Part shown: piece after piece, positions 34,394 to 45,769 of the stretch
How positions within the stretch are numbered: the first letter of the stretch is position 1
Layout of the letters: each line of letters starts with the position of its first letter
Source of the DNA: Modestobacter marinus
GTDB lineage: Bacteria; Actinomycetota; Actinomycetes; Mycobacteriales; Geodermatophilaceae
Length of the DNA stretch: 64,000 nt
Direction of reading: 5' to 3'
Assembly (NCBI RefSeq): GCF_011758655.1
Contig: NZ_JAAMPA010000001.1
Span: forward strand, 2,480,001 to 2,544,000
Notes under the pieces: generated by a model
Databases searched by the model: none
Told to the model about the DNA's origin: nothing
What the model saw: the letters and a program-made list of their open reading frames with translations, nothing else
Translations under genes and position numbers: made by a program

Positions 34394-34429
34394 GCCCTCC
34401 TGTCCCGCGCGGTGCGGGTGGACGAGGGC
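34394..34429 (+). terminator. Weak hairpin after etfA
   Basis: Arms GCCCTCCTGTCC and GGACGAGGGC pair with a two-base bulge, 8 bases after the etfA stop. This is the only candidate terminator before the next gene, which starts 194 bases downstream of etfA. Confidence 0.35.
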
Positions 34430-34580
34430 GGCTCCACCGTGACGCGTCGGGCGCCGGCCTCCGGGTCGGCGCTCGACGCGGTCGCGGCCACAGCAGCGAG
34501 GAGGCGGAGGGCGTGCGCACCCCCACCAGTCGGACACGACCCGGTCGCCCCGGGTGCGCGACGCCTACGCTGGCTGTGCC

Positions 34581-35771
34581 ATGACCTACCTCGACCACGC
34601 GGCGACGACCCCGATGCTGCCGGCCGCGCTCGCGGCCATGACCGAGCAGCTGGCCCGGGTGGGCAACGCCTCCTCCCTGCACGCCAGCGGCCGCGAGGCC
34701 CGGCGAGTGGCCGAGCAGTCCCGGGAGCGGCTGGCCGCCGCCCTGGGGGCGCGTCCGTCGGAGGTGCTGTTCACCGGCGGCGGCACGGAGGGCGACAACC
34801 TCGCCGTCAAGGGGCTGTACTGGGCCCGCCGCACCGCCGACCAGGGCCGTCGGCGCATCGTCGCCAGCCCGGCGGAGCACCACGCCGTCCTCGACAGCGT
34901 CGAGTGGCTGGAGAAGCACGAGGGCGCCGAGGTCACCTGGCTGCGGGTCGAACCGACCGGCCGGGTCACCCCCGATGCGCTGGCCGAGGCCCTCGGGAAC
35001 GGGCGGGACGTCGCGCTGGCCACGGTGATGTGGGCGAACAACGAGATCGGCGCCGTCAGCGACCTGACCGCGCTGGCCGACGTCGCCCACCGGGCCGGGG
35101 TGCCGTTGCACACCGACGCGGTGCAGGCGGTCGGCCAGCTGCCCCTGGACTTCGCCGCCAGCGGCGTCGACGCGCTGACCATGACCGGGCACAAGGTGGG
35201 CGGGCCGATGGGCGCCGGTGCCCTGCTGCTGCGCCGGGACGCCGAGTGCACCCCGCTGCTGCACGGCGGCGGGCAGGAGCGCGACGTCCGGTCCGGCACG
35301 CTGGACGTCGCCGCCATCGTCGGGCTCGCCGCGGCCGCCTCCGCCACGGTCGCCGACCGGGCCGAGCGCACCGCCCGGGTGGCCGCCCTGCGGGACCGGC
35401 TCGTCGCCGGCGTGATCGCCGAGGTCCCCGACGTCCAGCTCAACGGCCCGCCACTGGACGACGTCGTCGCTGGTGGCCTGGGTCGGCTCCCCGGCAACGC
35501 CCACCTGTCCTTCCCCGGGGCGGAGGGCGATGCGCTGCTCATGCTGCTGGACGCACGCGGCATCGAGTGCTCGACGGGGTCGGCCTGCAGCGCGGGTGTG
35601 GCCCGGCCCAGCCACGTGCTGCTGGCCGCCGGCGCCGACCCCGCCCGGGCCCGCAGCTCGTTGCGGTTCAGCCTGGGGCACACCTCGACCGACGCCGACG
35701 TCGACGCGTTGCTCGAGGTGATCGGCCCGGTCGTGGAGCGGGCCCGGCGGGCCGGGACCGGGCGGCACTGA
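34581..35771 (+). CDS. iscS: Cysteine desulfurase (IscS/NifS family)
   Basis: 396-residue PLP enzyme moving sulfur from cysteine to partner proteins. Motifs: [10 protein letters not shown] at the start, [22 protein letters not shown], the PLP lysine in [13 protein letters not shown], and the persulfide Cys in [11 protein letters not shown]. It precedes mnmA with one base between stop and start, as in mycobacteria, so its chief job here is probably supplying sulfur for tRNA 2-thiouridine. A TACGCT box ends 9 bases before the ATG. Confidence 0.93.
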   Translation: MTYLDHAATTPMLPAALAAMTEQLARVGNASSLHASGREARRVAEQSRERLAAALGARPSEVLFTGGGTEGDNLAVKGLYWARRTADQGRRRIVASPAEHHAVLDSVEWLEKHEGAEVTWLRVEPTGRVTPDALAEALGNGRDVALATVMWANNEIGAVSDLTALADVAHRAGVPLHTDAVQAVGQLPLDFAASGVDALTMTGHKVGGPMGAGALLLRRDAECTPLLHGGGQERDVRSGTLDVAAIVGLAAAASATVADRAERTARVAALRDRLVAGVIAEVPDVQLNGPPLDDVVAGGLGRLPGNAHLSFPGAEGDALLMLLDARGIECSTGSACSAGVARPSHVLLAAGADPARARSSLRFSLGHTSTDADVDALLEVIGPVVERARRAGTGRH

Positions 35772-35772
35772 G

Positions 35773-36870
35773 ATGCGCCTGATCGCCGCCATGAGCGGGG
35801 GAGTGGACTCCGCGGTCGCCGCCGCACTGGCCGTCGAGGCGGGGCACGACGTCACCGGCGTGCACCTGGCGCTCTCGCCCGACCGGCAGACGCTGCGCAG
35901 CGGCGCCCGCGGCTGCTGCAGCGTCGAGGACTCCCACGACGCCCGGCGGGTCGCCGACGAGCTCGGCATCCCCTTCTACGTCTGGGACCTGGCCGACCGG
36001 TTCCGCGAGGACGTCATCGACGACTTCGTCGCCGAGTACGCCGCCGGCCGGACGCCGAACCCGTGCCTGCGCTGCAACGAGAAGATCAAGTTCTCCGCGG
36101 TGCTCGACCGTGCCCGGGCCCTCGGCTTCGACGCCGTCGTCACCGGGCACCACGCCCGACTGGCCGACGGCGAGCTGCGCCGCTCGGTCGACCCGGCGAA
36201 GGACCAGTCCTACGTGCTCGGCGTGCTCACCGCCGGGCAGCTGGCCGGCGCGGTGTTCCCGCTGGGCTCGATGACCAAGGAACGGGTGCGGGAGCTGGCC
36301 GCCGAGCGCGGCTACGCGGTGGCCACGAAGCCCGACTCGCACGACATCTGCTTCATCTCCGACGGCGACACCCGCGGCTTCCTCGCCCGCCGGTTGGGTG
36401 AGCAGCCCGGTCCGGTCGTCGACGCGGCCACCGGCCAGACCGTCGGGACGCACGCCGGTGCGCACGGCTTCACCATCGGCCAGCGTCGCGGGCTGGGGGT
36501 CACCGCCGGTGACCAGCGCCCGCGCTACGTGCTGGGCATCGAGCCGGTCAGCCGCACCGTGACGATCGGCACCGCGGAGCAGGCGGAGGTCGACGAGGTG
36601 CGCACCGGCGTCCCCACGTGGACCGGGCCGGTGCCCGACCTGCCGTTCCGGGCGCAGGTCCAGCTCCGTGCCCACGCCGCGCCGGTCGCCGTCGAGGTCT
36701 CCCTCGCCGAGGACGGCGGCCTGTGCCTGGTCCTCGGGGAGCGCCAGCGCGGCGTCGCCCCCGGGCAGTCGGCCGTGCTGTACGCCCCGGACGCCGAGCG
36801 GGGTGACCTGGTGCTCGGCCAGGGCACCGTGCTGCGCGCCGGCGAACGGCCGGAACCCGCACTGACCTGA
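35773..36870 (+). CDS. mnmA: tRNA-specific 2-thiouridylase MnmA
   Basis: 365-residue enzyme forming the 2-thio group on the wobble uridine of tRNA-Lys, -Glu and -Gln. ATP PP-loop [16 protein letters not shown] at the N-terminus; catalytic Cys in [12 protein letters not shown]; second Cys in [11 protein letters not shown]; tRNA-binding C-terminal beta-barrel. It follows the desulfurase gene by one base and is surely cotranscribed. In mycobacterial nomenclature the same position is trmU. Confidence 0.95.
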   Translation: MRLIAAMSGGVDSAVAAALAVEAGHDVTGVHLALSPDRQTLRSGARGCCSVEDSHDARRVADELGIPFYVWDLADRFREDVIDDFVAEYAAGRTPNPCLRCNEKIKFSAVLDRARALGFDAVVTGHHARLADGELRRSVDPAKDQSYVLGVLTAGQLAGAVFPLGSMTKERVRELAAERGYAVATKPDSHDICFISDGDTRGFLARRLGEQPGPVVDAATGQTVGTHAGAHGFTIGQRRGLGVTAGDQRPRYVLGIEPVSRTVTIGTAEQAEVDEVRTGVPTWTGPVPDLPFRAQVQLRAHAAPVAVEVSLAEDGGLCLVLGERQRGVAPGQSAVLYAPDAERGDLVLGQGTVLRAGERPEPALT

Positions 36871-36911
36871 CCGTCTCCGGTCGCAGTCGGACGGCGGGCT
36901 ACGGTCGGCAG

Positions 36912-37949
36912 GTGACCTCGGCGACGGACCTCCCGGACGACAGCAGCGAGCCGGGCACCGGGGACGGACCGCACCCCGTGTGGGGACCGGCGACCGGCGT
37001 CGGGTCGTTGCCCGGCACCGACCCGGTCGAGGCGATGCGGCTGGTCGTCGGCGAGCTGCCGGACCTCCCGCACCTGCCCGAGCTGCCCGGCCGCGGCGCC
37101 GGGTCGGACCTGATCGGTCGCGCGGCCGCCCTGCTGGTCGACCTCTACGTCGACCTCACCCCGGCGGGCTGGCGGCTCGTCGCCCGTCCCGGCGCCGACC
37201 TGCGCCGCGCCCAGGAGGCGCTGGCCCGGGACCTCGACGCCCTCTACGACGTGGCCGAGCGCTACGTGGGCCCGCTTAAGGTCCAGGTGACCGGGCCGTG
37301 GACCCTCGCGGCCGGGCTCGAGCGCAGCCGGGGCGACCGGGCCGTGGTCGACACCGGGGCGCGCCGCGACCTGGCGCAGTCCCTCGCCGAGGGGATCAGT
37401 GCCCACGTCGCCGCGGTCACCGCGCGGGTGCCCGGGGCCTCGGTGCTCGTGCAGCTGGACGAGCCGTCGGTGCCCGCCGTCCTGCAGGGCGGCCTGCCCA
37501 CGGTCAGCGGTTTCGGCAAGCTGTCGGCGGTCGAGTCGAACGTCGTGGAGGAGCTGCTGACCGGGCTCGTGGAGCAGGTGCCGGCGCCGGTCGTCGTGCA
37601 CTGCTGCGCCCAGCGCGCCCCGCTCGACCTCTTCCGGGCGGCGGGGGCGCATGGGCTCTCCTTCGACCTGGGGCTGGTGCAGGACCTCGACGCCGTCGGC
37701 ACCGCGATCGAGGCGGGCACCCACCTCCTCGTCGGCGTCGTCCCCGGCACCGACACCGACCTGGGCCGGCCGAAGGCGACCGCGAGCCGGGTGCAGGCGT
37801 GGTGGCGGGAGCTCGGTTTCCCGGCCGAGGAGCTGGCCGGCGCGGTCACCCTGACGCCGTCCTGCGGCCTGGCCGGGGCGAGCCAGGCCTACGCCCGGAC
37901 GGCGATGGCGCACGTCCGCGAGGCCGCCAAGTACCTGCTGCCGGAGTGA
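36912..37949 (+). CDS. MetE C-terminal/UroD-like protein
   Basis: 345 residues related to the cobalamin-independent methionine synthase C-terminal barrel. Visible features: GPATGVGSLPGTDPVEAMR, LKVQVTGPWTLA, VLVQLDEPSVPAVLQ, PVVVHCCAQRAPLDLF (possible zinc ligands His-Cys-Cys) and LTPSCGLAGASQAYA, whose Cys matches the third MetE zinc ligand. It occupies the same place as Rv3015c between trmU and ligA in mycobacteria. It lacks the MetE N-terminal barrel, so full methionine synthase activity is doubtful. GTG start 41 bases after mnmA. Confidence 0.8.
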   Translation: MTSATDLPDDSSEPGTGDGPHPVWGPATGVGSLPGTDPVEAMRLVVGELPDLPHLPELPGRGAGSDLIGRAAALLVDLYVDLTPAGWRLVARPGADLRRAQEALARDLDALYDVAERYVGPLKVQVTGPWTLAAGLERSRGDRAVVDTGARRDLAQSLAEGISAHVAAVTARVPGASVLVQLDEPSVPAVLQGGLPTVSGFGKLSAVESNVVEELLTGLVEQVPAPVVVHCCAQRAPLDLFRAAGAHGLSFDLGLVQDLDAVGTAIEAGTHLLVGVVPGTDTDLGRPKATASRVQAWWRELGFPAEELAGAVTLTPSCGLAGASQAYARTAMAHVREAAKYLLPE

Positions 37950-37958
37950 CGGCCCGGC

Positions 37959-38405
37959 TCAGCGCAGGCTGCCGACCAGGCTGACCGGGACGTCGTCCCG
38001 CGGGCACACCCACCACGCGGCGGCGTCCCGCACCCGCGCCTGGAGGGGGTGGCTGTCGGGGTGCCGCGGACAGCGCGGCCAGTTGGTCGGGGCGATGCCC
38101 CACAGTTCCTCGATGGTCCAGTCCTGGACCCTGTCGGCGACGTCCGCGATCTCCTCCGGCAGCGTGAGGCGGAGATCGACGAGGACGCCCTGACCGCCGT
38201 CTCGACCCCAGAGCATCGCGCGGGCCGTGAAGTCGTCGTCGTCGCCTCTGGCGTCGCCGGGCCAGCCATCGTCGACCCGGCGGGGGAGGGGTGCCGAGGT
38301 GGCGCGGAGGTCGTCGAAGACCGGCTGGAGGGCGCGCTCGAGGTCGGGGTGCACGGGGGCATGGTGCCGGTCCGGGCTGGTGTCGCGCACCCTGATTCGG
38401 TCCAC
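37959..38405 (-). CDS. Hypothetical protein
   Basis: Up to 148 residues from the GTG at 38405; a second in-frame GTG at 38354 would give 131. Acidic and Trp-rich towards the C-terminus (WTIEELWGIAPTNWPRCPRHPDSHPLQ, then AAWWVCPRDDVPVSL), with a Cys-His-rich segment CPRHPDSHP that could be a degenerate zinc site. I do not recognise a family. Codon use looks like that of its neighbours. It converges on the MetE-like gene with 9 bases between stops. Confidence 0.55.
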   Translation of the reverse strand: MDRIRVRDTSPDRHHAPVHPDLERALQPVFDDLRATSAPLPRRVDDGWPGDARGDDDDFTARAMLWGRDGGQGVLVDLRLTLPEEIADVADRVQDWTIEELWGIAPTNWPRCPRHPDSHPLQARVRDAAAWWVCPRDDVPVSLVGSLR

Positions 38406-38479
38406 CCCCGGGCTCCGACGCCGGGGCTGTCAAGAGCCTGCTGACATCTGTGGACGAGTCTCTGACCTGCGGATTCGAG

Positions 38480-38508
38480 TTGTCGACGGGTGTCGTGACC
38501 GATATTCT
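38480..38508 (+). promoter_or_regulatory. Promoter of the DUF222/HNH gene
   Basis: -35 TTGTCG (38480-38485), 17-base spacer, -10 TATTCT (38503-38508), immediately followed by an SOS box. The region is noticeably less GC-rich than its surroundings. Confidence 0.6.
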
Positions 38509-38524
38509 TCGTACACACGTTCGA
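38509..38524. promoter_or_regulatory. LexA (SOS) box
   Basis: TCGTACACACGTTCGA matches the actinobacterial/Bacillus-type SOS consensus TCGAACnnnnGTTCGA with one mismatch. It overlaps the likely transcription start just downstream of the -10 box, where LexA binding would block initiation. Confidence 0.7.
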
Positions 38525-38543
38525 ACGGGTCAGGAGGTGTTCG

Positions 38544-39743
38544 GTGAGCGAGTTGATCTCCGCGTTGGACGCCCTAGGCGCCGATGACCTGCACGCCCTG
38601 ACCGACGCGGCCGTGCTGGAGCGGACGGCGTTGCTGGTGCAGGTGGTGAACCGCGCGTCGGCGGAGTTGACCCGCACCGTGCGGTGTGCGGACGCCACGC
38701 AGGCCGCCGAGCACGACGGGCTGAAGTCGATGCGGTCGTGGCTGATCGGGCACGCGCGGCTGGCGCCGGCGGATGCGTCGCGGATCCTGCGATCCGGGCG
38801 GGTCCTGGAGCACTTCCCGACGCTGGCGGCGGGGTTCGCCGAGGGCTCGGTGACTCCCGAGCAGGTCGACGTGGTGGCCAGGACGGTCGGCCCGACCGAG
38901 GTCGCCCGCGCCGGGGGGCAGGGCGTCGACCTCGGGGCGTTCGATGAGGTGTGGACGCGGGTGGCCGTCGCCTCACCGCACCAGTCGCTGGTCGCCGCGG
39001 TCCAGGCGTTCGAGGACGCCCTCGACCCGGACGGGCCGGAGCCGGACCCGACGGAGGGGCGGCGGCTGACGATCGCCACGCACGCCGACGGGAGCGTCAC
39101 CGGCCGCTTCGACCTGGACGTGACCGGCGGGGAGAAGGTGAAGGCCGCGATCGAGTCGATCGTGCAGGCCGACCGGCCGCAAGGTGACGCGCGGACCCGG
39201 GCGCAGCAGAACGCCGATGCGCTGGTGCAGTTGTGTGACAACCAGCTGGCTGCCGGTTCGCTGCCCACGCTGCGCACCGTCAAGCCGCACGTCGTGGTGG
39301 GGATCGATCTGGCGGACCTGGTCGACCCGGCCACCGGCGCCGGGGCTGGGGAGCTGGGGTTCGGGGCGACGATCTCCGCCGCCCGGGCCCGCTACCTCGC
39401 GTGCGACGGGAGCATCTCCCGGATCGTGATGGGCCCCGACGGTGTTCCGCTGGATCTGGGCCGGGACCACCGGGTGGTCACCCCCGGGCTGCGCAAGGCC
39501 GTCGAACGCCGCGACAAGAGCTGCGTGTTCGCCGGCTGCGGTGCACCGACGTGGTGGTGCGACGTGCACCACCTCGTCCACTGGCTGCACGGTGGTGAGA
39601 CGTCGCTGAACAACTCGGCGTTGTTGTGTGAACGGCACCACACCAAGGTCCACCACGGCTTCCGGGTGGCACGAGATCCCGACGGTCGGTGGCGGACCTG
39701 GCGCCCCGACGACACCGAGATCCTCATCGGCCCACCGCGGTAG
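38544..39743 (+). CDS. DUF222-domain HNH endonuclease (13E12 repeat family)
   Basis: 399 residues. N-terminal DUF222 region (ALTDAAVLERTALLVQVVNRASAEL ... SMRSWLIGHARLAPADAS, shown in parts) followed by a C-terminal HNH nuclease module: RRDKSCVFAGCGAPTWWC, DVHHLVHWLHGGETSLNN, and LCERHHTKVHHG, with the Cys and His residues of a metal-bound HNH fold. Genes of this family are multicopy in mycobacteria and Geodermatophilaceae, and some mycobacterial ones are LexA-regulated. AGGAGG lies 6 bases ahead of the GTG. The SOS box upstream predicts induction by DNA damage. Biological role unknown. Confidence 0.9.
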   Translation: MSELISALDALGADDLHALTDAAVLERTALLVQVVNRASAELTRTVRCADATQAAEHDGLKSMRSWLIGHARLAPADASRILRSGRVLEHFPTLAAGFAEGSVTPEQVDVVARTVGPTEVARAGGQGVDLGAFDEVWTRVAVASPHQSLVAAVQAFEDALDPDGPEPDPTEGRRLTIATHADGSVTGRFDLDVTGGEKVKAAIESIVQADRPQGDARTRAQQNADALVQLCDNQLAAGSLPTLRTVKPHVVVGIDLADLVDPATGAGAGELGFGATISAARARYLACDGSISRIVMGPDGVPLDLGRDHRVVTPGLRKAVERRDKSCVFAGCGAPTWWCDVHHLVHWLHGGETSLNNSALLCERHHTKVHHGFRVARDPDGRWRTWRPDDTEILIGPPR

Positions 39744-39768
39744 CGGCGTGCGTTCCGACGACAGCCGT

Positions 39769-39840
39769 GCCGTGCTGTCCGGCGCGGTGGGCGCTGTGCT
39801 GTCACGAACGGTGCGCGGCGTGCTGTCAGGGGCAGTGGGC
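39769..39840 (+). repeat. Three 24-base tandem repeats
   Basis: Units at 39769, 39793 and 39817, each built on G[CG][CT]GTGCTGTC followed by a variable part ending GTG[GC]GC. The third unit runs into the 3' end of the GNAT pseudogene. Confidence 0.75.
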
Positions 39841-40283
39841 GTAGCGGGTCACCCACAGTCCGGCCAGGACCTCGACGTCCCTCGTGGTGCGGAACCCGAG
39901 CGACTCGTACAACCTGCGGGCAGGTGCGTTGTCGCGCCCGGTGGACACCTCGATCATGCGCCCCTCCGCACGCCGGACGACGTCCTGGACCAGCGCCCTG
40001 CCGATGCCCTGCCGGTGCGCGGACGGATCGACCACCAGCCGGTCGATGTCCACCGTGACCGGGTGGTACGCCACGGCGATCGCGCCGGCCAGCAGCCCGG
40101 CCACATGGGCACCCAGCCACGACAGCTCCCCGCAGCACGCAGCTGGGCGAGGTCCTCGTGCAGGCCGGGGATCCGGTCATCGCCGATGAGGTCGGCCTCG
40201 ACGGCGTAGGCAGCCCGTTGCAGGGAGAGCAGCTCCGCCCCCACCGCCTCGTCCGCCGCCGGGTCGAGGTCGCGGATCAGCAC
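39826..40283 (-). pseudogene. GNAT N-acetyltransferase, frameshifted
   Basis: The reading frame starts at the GTG at 40283 (VLIRDLDPAADEAVGAELL) and runs to HEDLAQLRAA. The rest is one frame over: ELSWLGAHVAGLLAGAIAVAYHP, then DRLVVDPSAHRQGIGRALV (the acetyl-CoA-binding motif RxxGxG/A) and RRLYESLGF. One base is missing in a run of four C at 40128-40131 on the plus strand. The restored protein would be about 152 residues, normal for GNAT. A homopolymer slip suggests either a recent mutation or a sequencing error. Confidence 0.75.
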
Positions 40284-40440
40284 CGGGCCAGCCTGGCAGC
40301 CGGCACCGCGCGGACGCGCCAGGCGTGTCCCGCTGGTGGGGACAGGGCTGCGCGACGAGCCGTGGACACCGGCGGGCAGGACGATGCGGCCAGGGGAGCG
40401 GGGCGCCACCCCGCGGGACGGAGCTCGGCTCGGACAGCGG

Positions 40441-40467
40441 TTGACTGTCGCACCCGCCGGATACGGT
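40441..40467 (+). promoter_or_regulatory. Candidate ligA promoter
   Basis: TTGACT (40441-40446) and TACGGT (40462-40467) with a short 15-base spacer; the -10 ends 7 bases before the GTG, which would give a leaderless mRNA. Confidence 0.35.
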
Positions 40468-40471
40468 CTGA

Positions 40472-42769
<2,298 letters not shown>

Positions 42770-42786
42770 GCGAGGCCCGCGCGGAA

Positions 42787-42908
42787 CTCAGGCAGGTGGG
42801 CCCGCGCGGGGCTTCCGGCGGGTGGGCCCGCGCGGGGCTCAGGCGGGTGGGCCCGCCCGGGGCTCAGGCGGGTGGGCCCGCGCGGGGCCTCAGGCGGGTG
42901 GGAGCCGG
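42787..42908. repeat. 25-26 base tandem repeats between ligA and the ACT gene
   Basis: Four units (starts 42787, 42812, 42838, 42863) of type CTCAGGCGGGTGGGCCCGC plus GCGGGG, and a partial fifth that contains the last codons and stop of the ACT gene. Each unit holds a GCCCGCGCGGGGC near-palindrome, so the array may also serve as a terminator for the convergent genes. Confidence 0.85.
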
Positions 42909-43549
42909 GCGACCGTTGCGGCGAGGCCGGTCAGGTGGGCCAGTCGCAGCAGCTCCGAGCGGCGGAACGCCGGCCCGCCGGAGCGGCCGAGCAGCACGGC
43001 GGTGCCGGGGTCCAGCGGGGCGGCCATCATCTCCACGGCCATCTCCTGCCAGCGCAGCGGCACCCACTCGCCGTCGCTGGGCAGCAGCAGCGGCGTGGTG
43101 AGCGGCAGCCACGGGGTGCGGACGTCCTCCAGCGACGGTGCCGCGTCCGAGGCGGCCAGCACCGTGAGCTGGTCGGGGGAGCCGCTGAGCACCACCGCCC
43201 ACCCGCTGCGGAACACCCGGGGGAGCTCCGCGGCGAGGACCTTGGCGGTGCCCGACCCGGCCGGTGCCAGCGCCTCGAGCAGCTCCAGCTCCCGGTGGGT
43301 GTCCATCGGGCCGGCGAACGGGCGCAACGACTCGACCTGCACACCCGGCACCGCGGTGGCGGCGGTGATCAGGCTGTCGGCGACCCGGTCGGCCGGGAGC
43401 TCCACGACGATGTCGTCGACGGCGACACCGTTGCCCCGCTCCAGGACGTCGACGGAGACGATGTCGATGCCGGCGTGGCCGAGCGCCGTGGCGACGGCGC
43501 CGAGCGTGCCGGGCCGGTCGGGGACGACCAGCCGCAAGAGGTAGGACAC
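42890..43549 (-). CDS. ACT-domain amino acid-binding protein
   Basis: 219 residues from the GTG at 43549: VSYLLRLVVPDRPGTLGAVATALGHAGIDIVSVDVLERG is an ACT fold, followed by a second, less clear regulatory-type half. It lies in opposite orientation between ligA and gatC, exactly as Rv3013 does in M. tuberculosis. The ligand and partner are unknown; a sensory role for an amino acid is likely. Its 3' end is embedded in a tandem repeat array. Confidence 0.8.
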   Translation of the reverse strand: MSYLLRLVVPDRPGTLGAVATALGHAGIDIVSVDVLERGNGVAVDDIVVELPADRVADSLITAATAVPGVQVESLRPFAGPMDTHRELELLEALAPAGSGTAKVLAAELPRVFRSGWAVVLSGSPDQLTVLAASDAAPSLEDVRTPWLPLTTPLLLPSDGEWVPLRWQEMAVEMMAAPLDPGTAVLLGRSGGPAFRRSELLRLAHLTGLAATVARLPPA

Positions 43550-43743
43550 GGATCCCCCCGGACGTCGTGCTGAGGCGGAGCCGATCACCGTCGATCGCGG
43601 ACAGGGGCAGCCTCCCACGGAGGCACCCCCGGACCAACCCGGCTCGCGGTCCGGCGGCCCGGGCGCGCCACGTAGAGTGGCTGAGTCCTGGAGCGAGTCG
43701 AGGCCGGGTCCGTCCGGCCGCCGAAGTGGGGTCCCCGCGCAGC

Positions 43744-44043
43744 ATGAGCAGCATCTCCCGTTCCGACGTCGCACACCTGGCGCGGCTGTCGCGCCTGGCC
43801 GTCACCGACGAGGAGCTCGACCAGTTCGCCGGGCAGCTCGACCAGGTGCTCGCCGCCGTCGCCCGGGTCGGTGAGGCCGCGGTGGCCGACGTGCCGCCGA
43901 TGACCCACGCCGTCCCGCTGACCAACGTGCTCCGCCCCGACGAGGTGACCCCCAGCCTGGCCCGCGACGTCGTGCTGGCCGGTGCGCCCGCCGCCGAGGA
44001 CGGCCGCATCCGCGTGCCGCGCATCCTGGGGGACGCCGAGTGA
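43744..44043 (+). CDS. gatC: Asp/Glu-tRNA(Asn/Gln) amidotransferase subunit GatC
   Basis: 99 residues, normal length. It stabilises GatA-GatB in the amidotransferase that converts Glu-tRNA(Gln) and Asp-tRNA(Asn). Conserved start [33 protein letters not shown] and a C-terminal [10 protein letters not shown]. The stop overlaps the gatA GTG (GTGA). It begins the gatC-gatA-(small ORF)-gatB operon. Confidence 0.95.
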   Translation: MSSISRSDVAHLARLSRLAVTDEELDQFAGQLDQVLAAVARVGEAAVADVPPMTHAVPLTNVLRPDEVTPSLARDVVLAGAPAAEDGRIRVPRILGDAE

Positions 44044-45572
44044 CCGGCACCAGCAGTGACCTGACCCGCGCCGACGTCGCCGAGCTGTCCCGGCTGCTGG
44101 GGGCCGGCGAGGTGAGCGCCGTCGAGGTGACCCGCGCGCACCTGGACCGGATCGCCGCCGACGACGGCCGGCTCGGCGCCTACCTGCACGTCGCCGACGA
44201 CGCCGCGCTCGCCTCGGCCGCCGCGGTCGACGAGGCACGCGCCTCCGGTGCCGAGCTCGGTCCGCTGGCCGGCGTGCCGGTGGCCCTCAAGGACCTCGTG
44301 GTCACCGAGGGTGTGCCCACCACCAGCGGCTCGAAGATCCTCGAGGGCTGGCTGCCGCCCTACAGCGCCACGATCGCCACCCGGCTCGCCGAGGCCGGCA
44401 CCGTGCTGCTGGGCAAGACCAACATGGACGAGTTCGCGATGGGCTCCTCCACCGAGAACTCCGCCTACCAGGTCACCCGCAACCCCTGGGACACCGACCG
44501 CATCCCCGGCGGCTCCTCCGGTGGCTCCAGCGCCGCGGTCGCCGGGCACCTCGCGCCCTGGTCGATCGGCACCGACACCGGTGGCTCCATCCGGCAGCCC
44601 GCCGCCGTCACCGGCCTCGTCGGGCACAAGCCGACCTACGGGTCGGTCTCCCGCTACGGCCTGATCGCCTTCTCCTCCAGCCTGGACCAGGCCGGGCCGA
44701 TGGCCCGCACGGTGCTGGACGCCGCGGTGATGCACGAGGTCATCGGCGGCCACGACCCGCGCGACTCCACGAGCATCGACACCCCGCTGGCCCGGCTGGC
44801 CGACGCCGCCCGCGAGGGGGCTGCCGGCGACCTGCGCGGCGTGCGGATCGGCGTCGTGCGCGAGCTCGGCGGCGAGGGGCACACCGAGGGCTACGAGCCC
44901 GGCGTCCTGGCCCGCACCCGCGAGGCGGTCGAGGTGCTGGCCGGGCTGGGCGCCGAGGTCACCGAGGTCTCCTGCCCCTCCTTCGATCTGGCGCTGCCCG
45001 CCTACTACCTGATCGCCCCGAGCGAGGCCTCCAGCAACCTGGCCCGCTACGAGGGCGTCCGGTTCGGCCTGCGCGCCGGTGACGACGGCAACCGGGACCT
45101 CGACGAGGTCATGGCGCTGACCCGCGAGCAGGGCTTCGGCCCCGAGGTCAAGCGGCGGATCATCCTGGGCACCTACGCGCTGTCCAGCGGCTACTACGAC
45201 GCCTACTACGGCCAGGCGCAGAAGGTGCGCACGCTGATCACCCGCGACTTCGGCGCGGCCTTCGCCGACGTCGACGTCCTGGTCAGCCCCACCATGCCGA
45301 CCGTCGCGTTCCCGATCGGTGCCCGGGTCGACGACCCGATCTCGATGTACGCCGCCGACCTGTGCACGCTGCCGGCCAGCCTGGCCGGCCTGCCGGCGAT
45401 CTCGGTGCCCAGCGGCCTGTCCGACGGGCTGCCCGTCGGGCTGCAGGTCATGGCGCCGGCCCTGGCCGACGAGCGGTGCTACCGGGTCGCCGCCGCGCTG
45501 GAGGCCGCGCAGGACGCCGCCCGCGGTCACCGGCTGCTCGACGAGCTGGGCACCCCGGCGGGTGCGGCGTGA
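44040..45572 (+). CDS. gatA: Asp/Glu-tRNA(Asn/Gln) amidotransferase subunit GatA
   Basis: 510-residue amidase that releases ammonia from glutamine or asparagine for transfer to misacylated tRNA. The Ser-cisSer-Lys triad is visible: Lys in [10 protein letters not shown], the cis-Ser in [14 protein letters not shown], and the nucleophile Ser in [12 protein letters not shown]. It overlaps gatC upstream by 4 bases and a 66-codon membrane protein gene downstream by 4 bases. Confidence 0.96.
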   Translation: MTGTSSDLTRADVAELSRLLGAGEVSAVEVTRAHLDRIAADDGRLGAYLHVADDAALASAAAVDEARASGAELGPLAGVPVALKDLVVTEGVPTTSGSKILEGWLPPYSATIATRLAEAGTVLLGKTNMDEFAMGSSTENSAYQVTRNPWDTDRIPGGSSGGSSAAVAGHLAPWSIGTDTGGSIRQPAAVTGLVGHKPTYGSVSRYGLIAFSSSLDQAGPMARTVLDAAVMHEVIGGHDPRDSTSIDTPLARLADAAREGAAGDLRGVRIGVVRELGGEGHTEGYEPGVLARTREAVEVLAGLGAEVTEVSCPSFDLALPAYYLIAPSEASSNLARYEGVRFGLRAGDDGNRDLDEVMALTREQGFGPEVKRRIILGTYALSSGYYDAYYGQAQKVRTLITRDFGAAFADVDVLVSPTMPTVAFPIGARVDDPISMYAADLCTLPASLAGLPAISVPSGLSDGLPVGLQVMAPALADERCYRVAAALEAAQDAARGHRLLDELGTPAGAA

Positions 45573-45769
45573 ACGGGCCCATGAAGGCGGCCTGGGGGCT
45601 GACCGCGTTCGTCATCGTCGTCGGTGCGGTGCTGTGGTTGCTGACCGGGCAGGCGATCTTCGCCGTGTTCATCGTGCTCGGCGTGCTGACCGCGATCGGT
45701 GCCTGGTTCACCACCCGCAGCGCCGCCACCGGCCCGACCACGCCGTCCCACCCGGAGGAGAAGCCATGA
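45569..45769 (+). CDS. Small membrane protein within the gat operon
   Basis: 66 residues from a GTG overlapping the gatA stop (GTGA); its own stop overlaps the gatB ATG (ATGA). Sequence [19 protein letters not shown] then [19 protein letters not shown] and [14 protein letters not shown] shows two membrane segments joined by a short turn and a hydrophilic C-terminal tail. No known family is recognised. The two 4-base overlaps mean it is translated with GatA and GatB, so it is very probably a real gene. Confidence 0.75.
   Translation: MNGPMKAAWGLTAFVIVVGAVLWLLTGQAIFAVFIVLGVLTAIGAWFTTRSAATGPTTPSHPEEKP

Noticed and set aside
42787-42908. Repeat array considered as a small CRISPR
   Set aside because: Units are directly tandem with no spacers and there are no cas genes.
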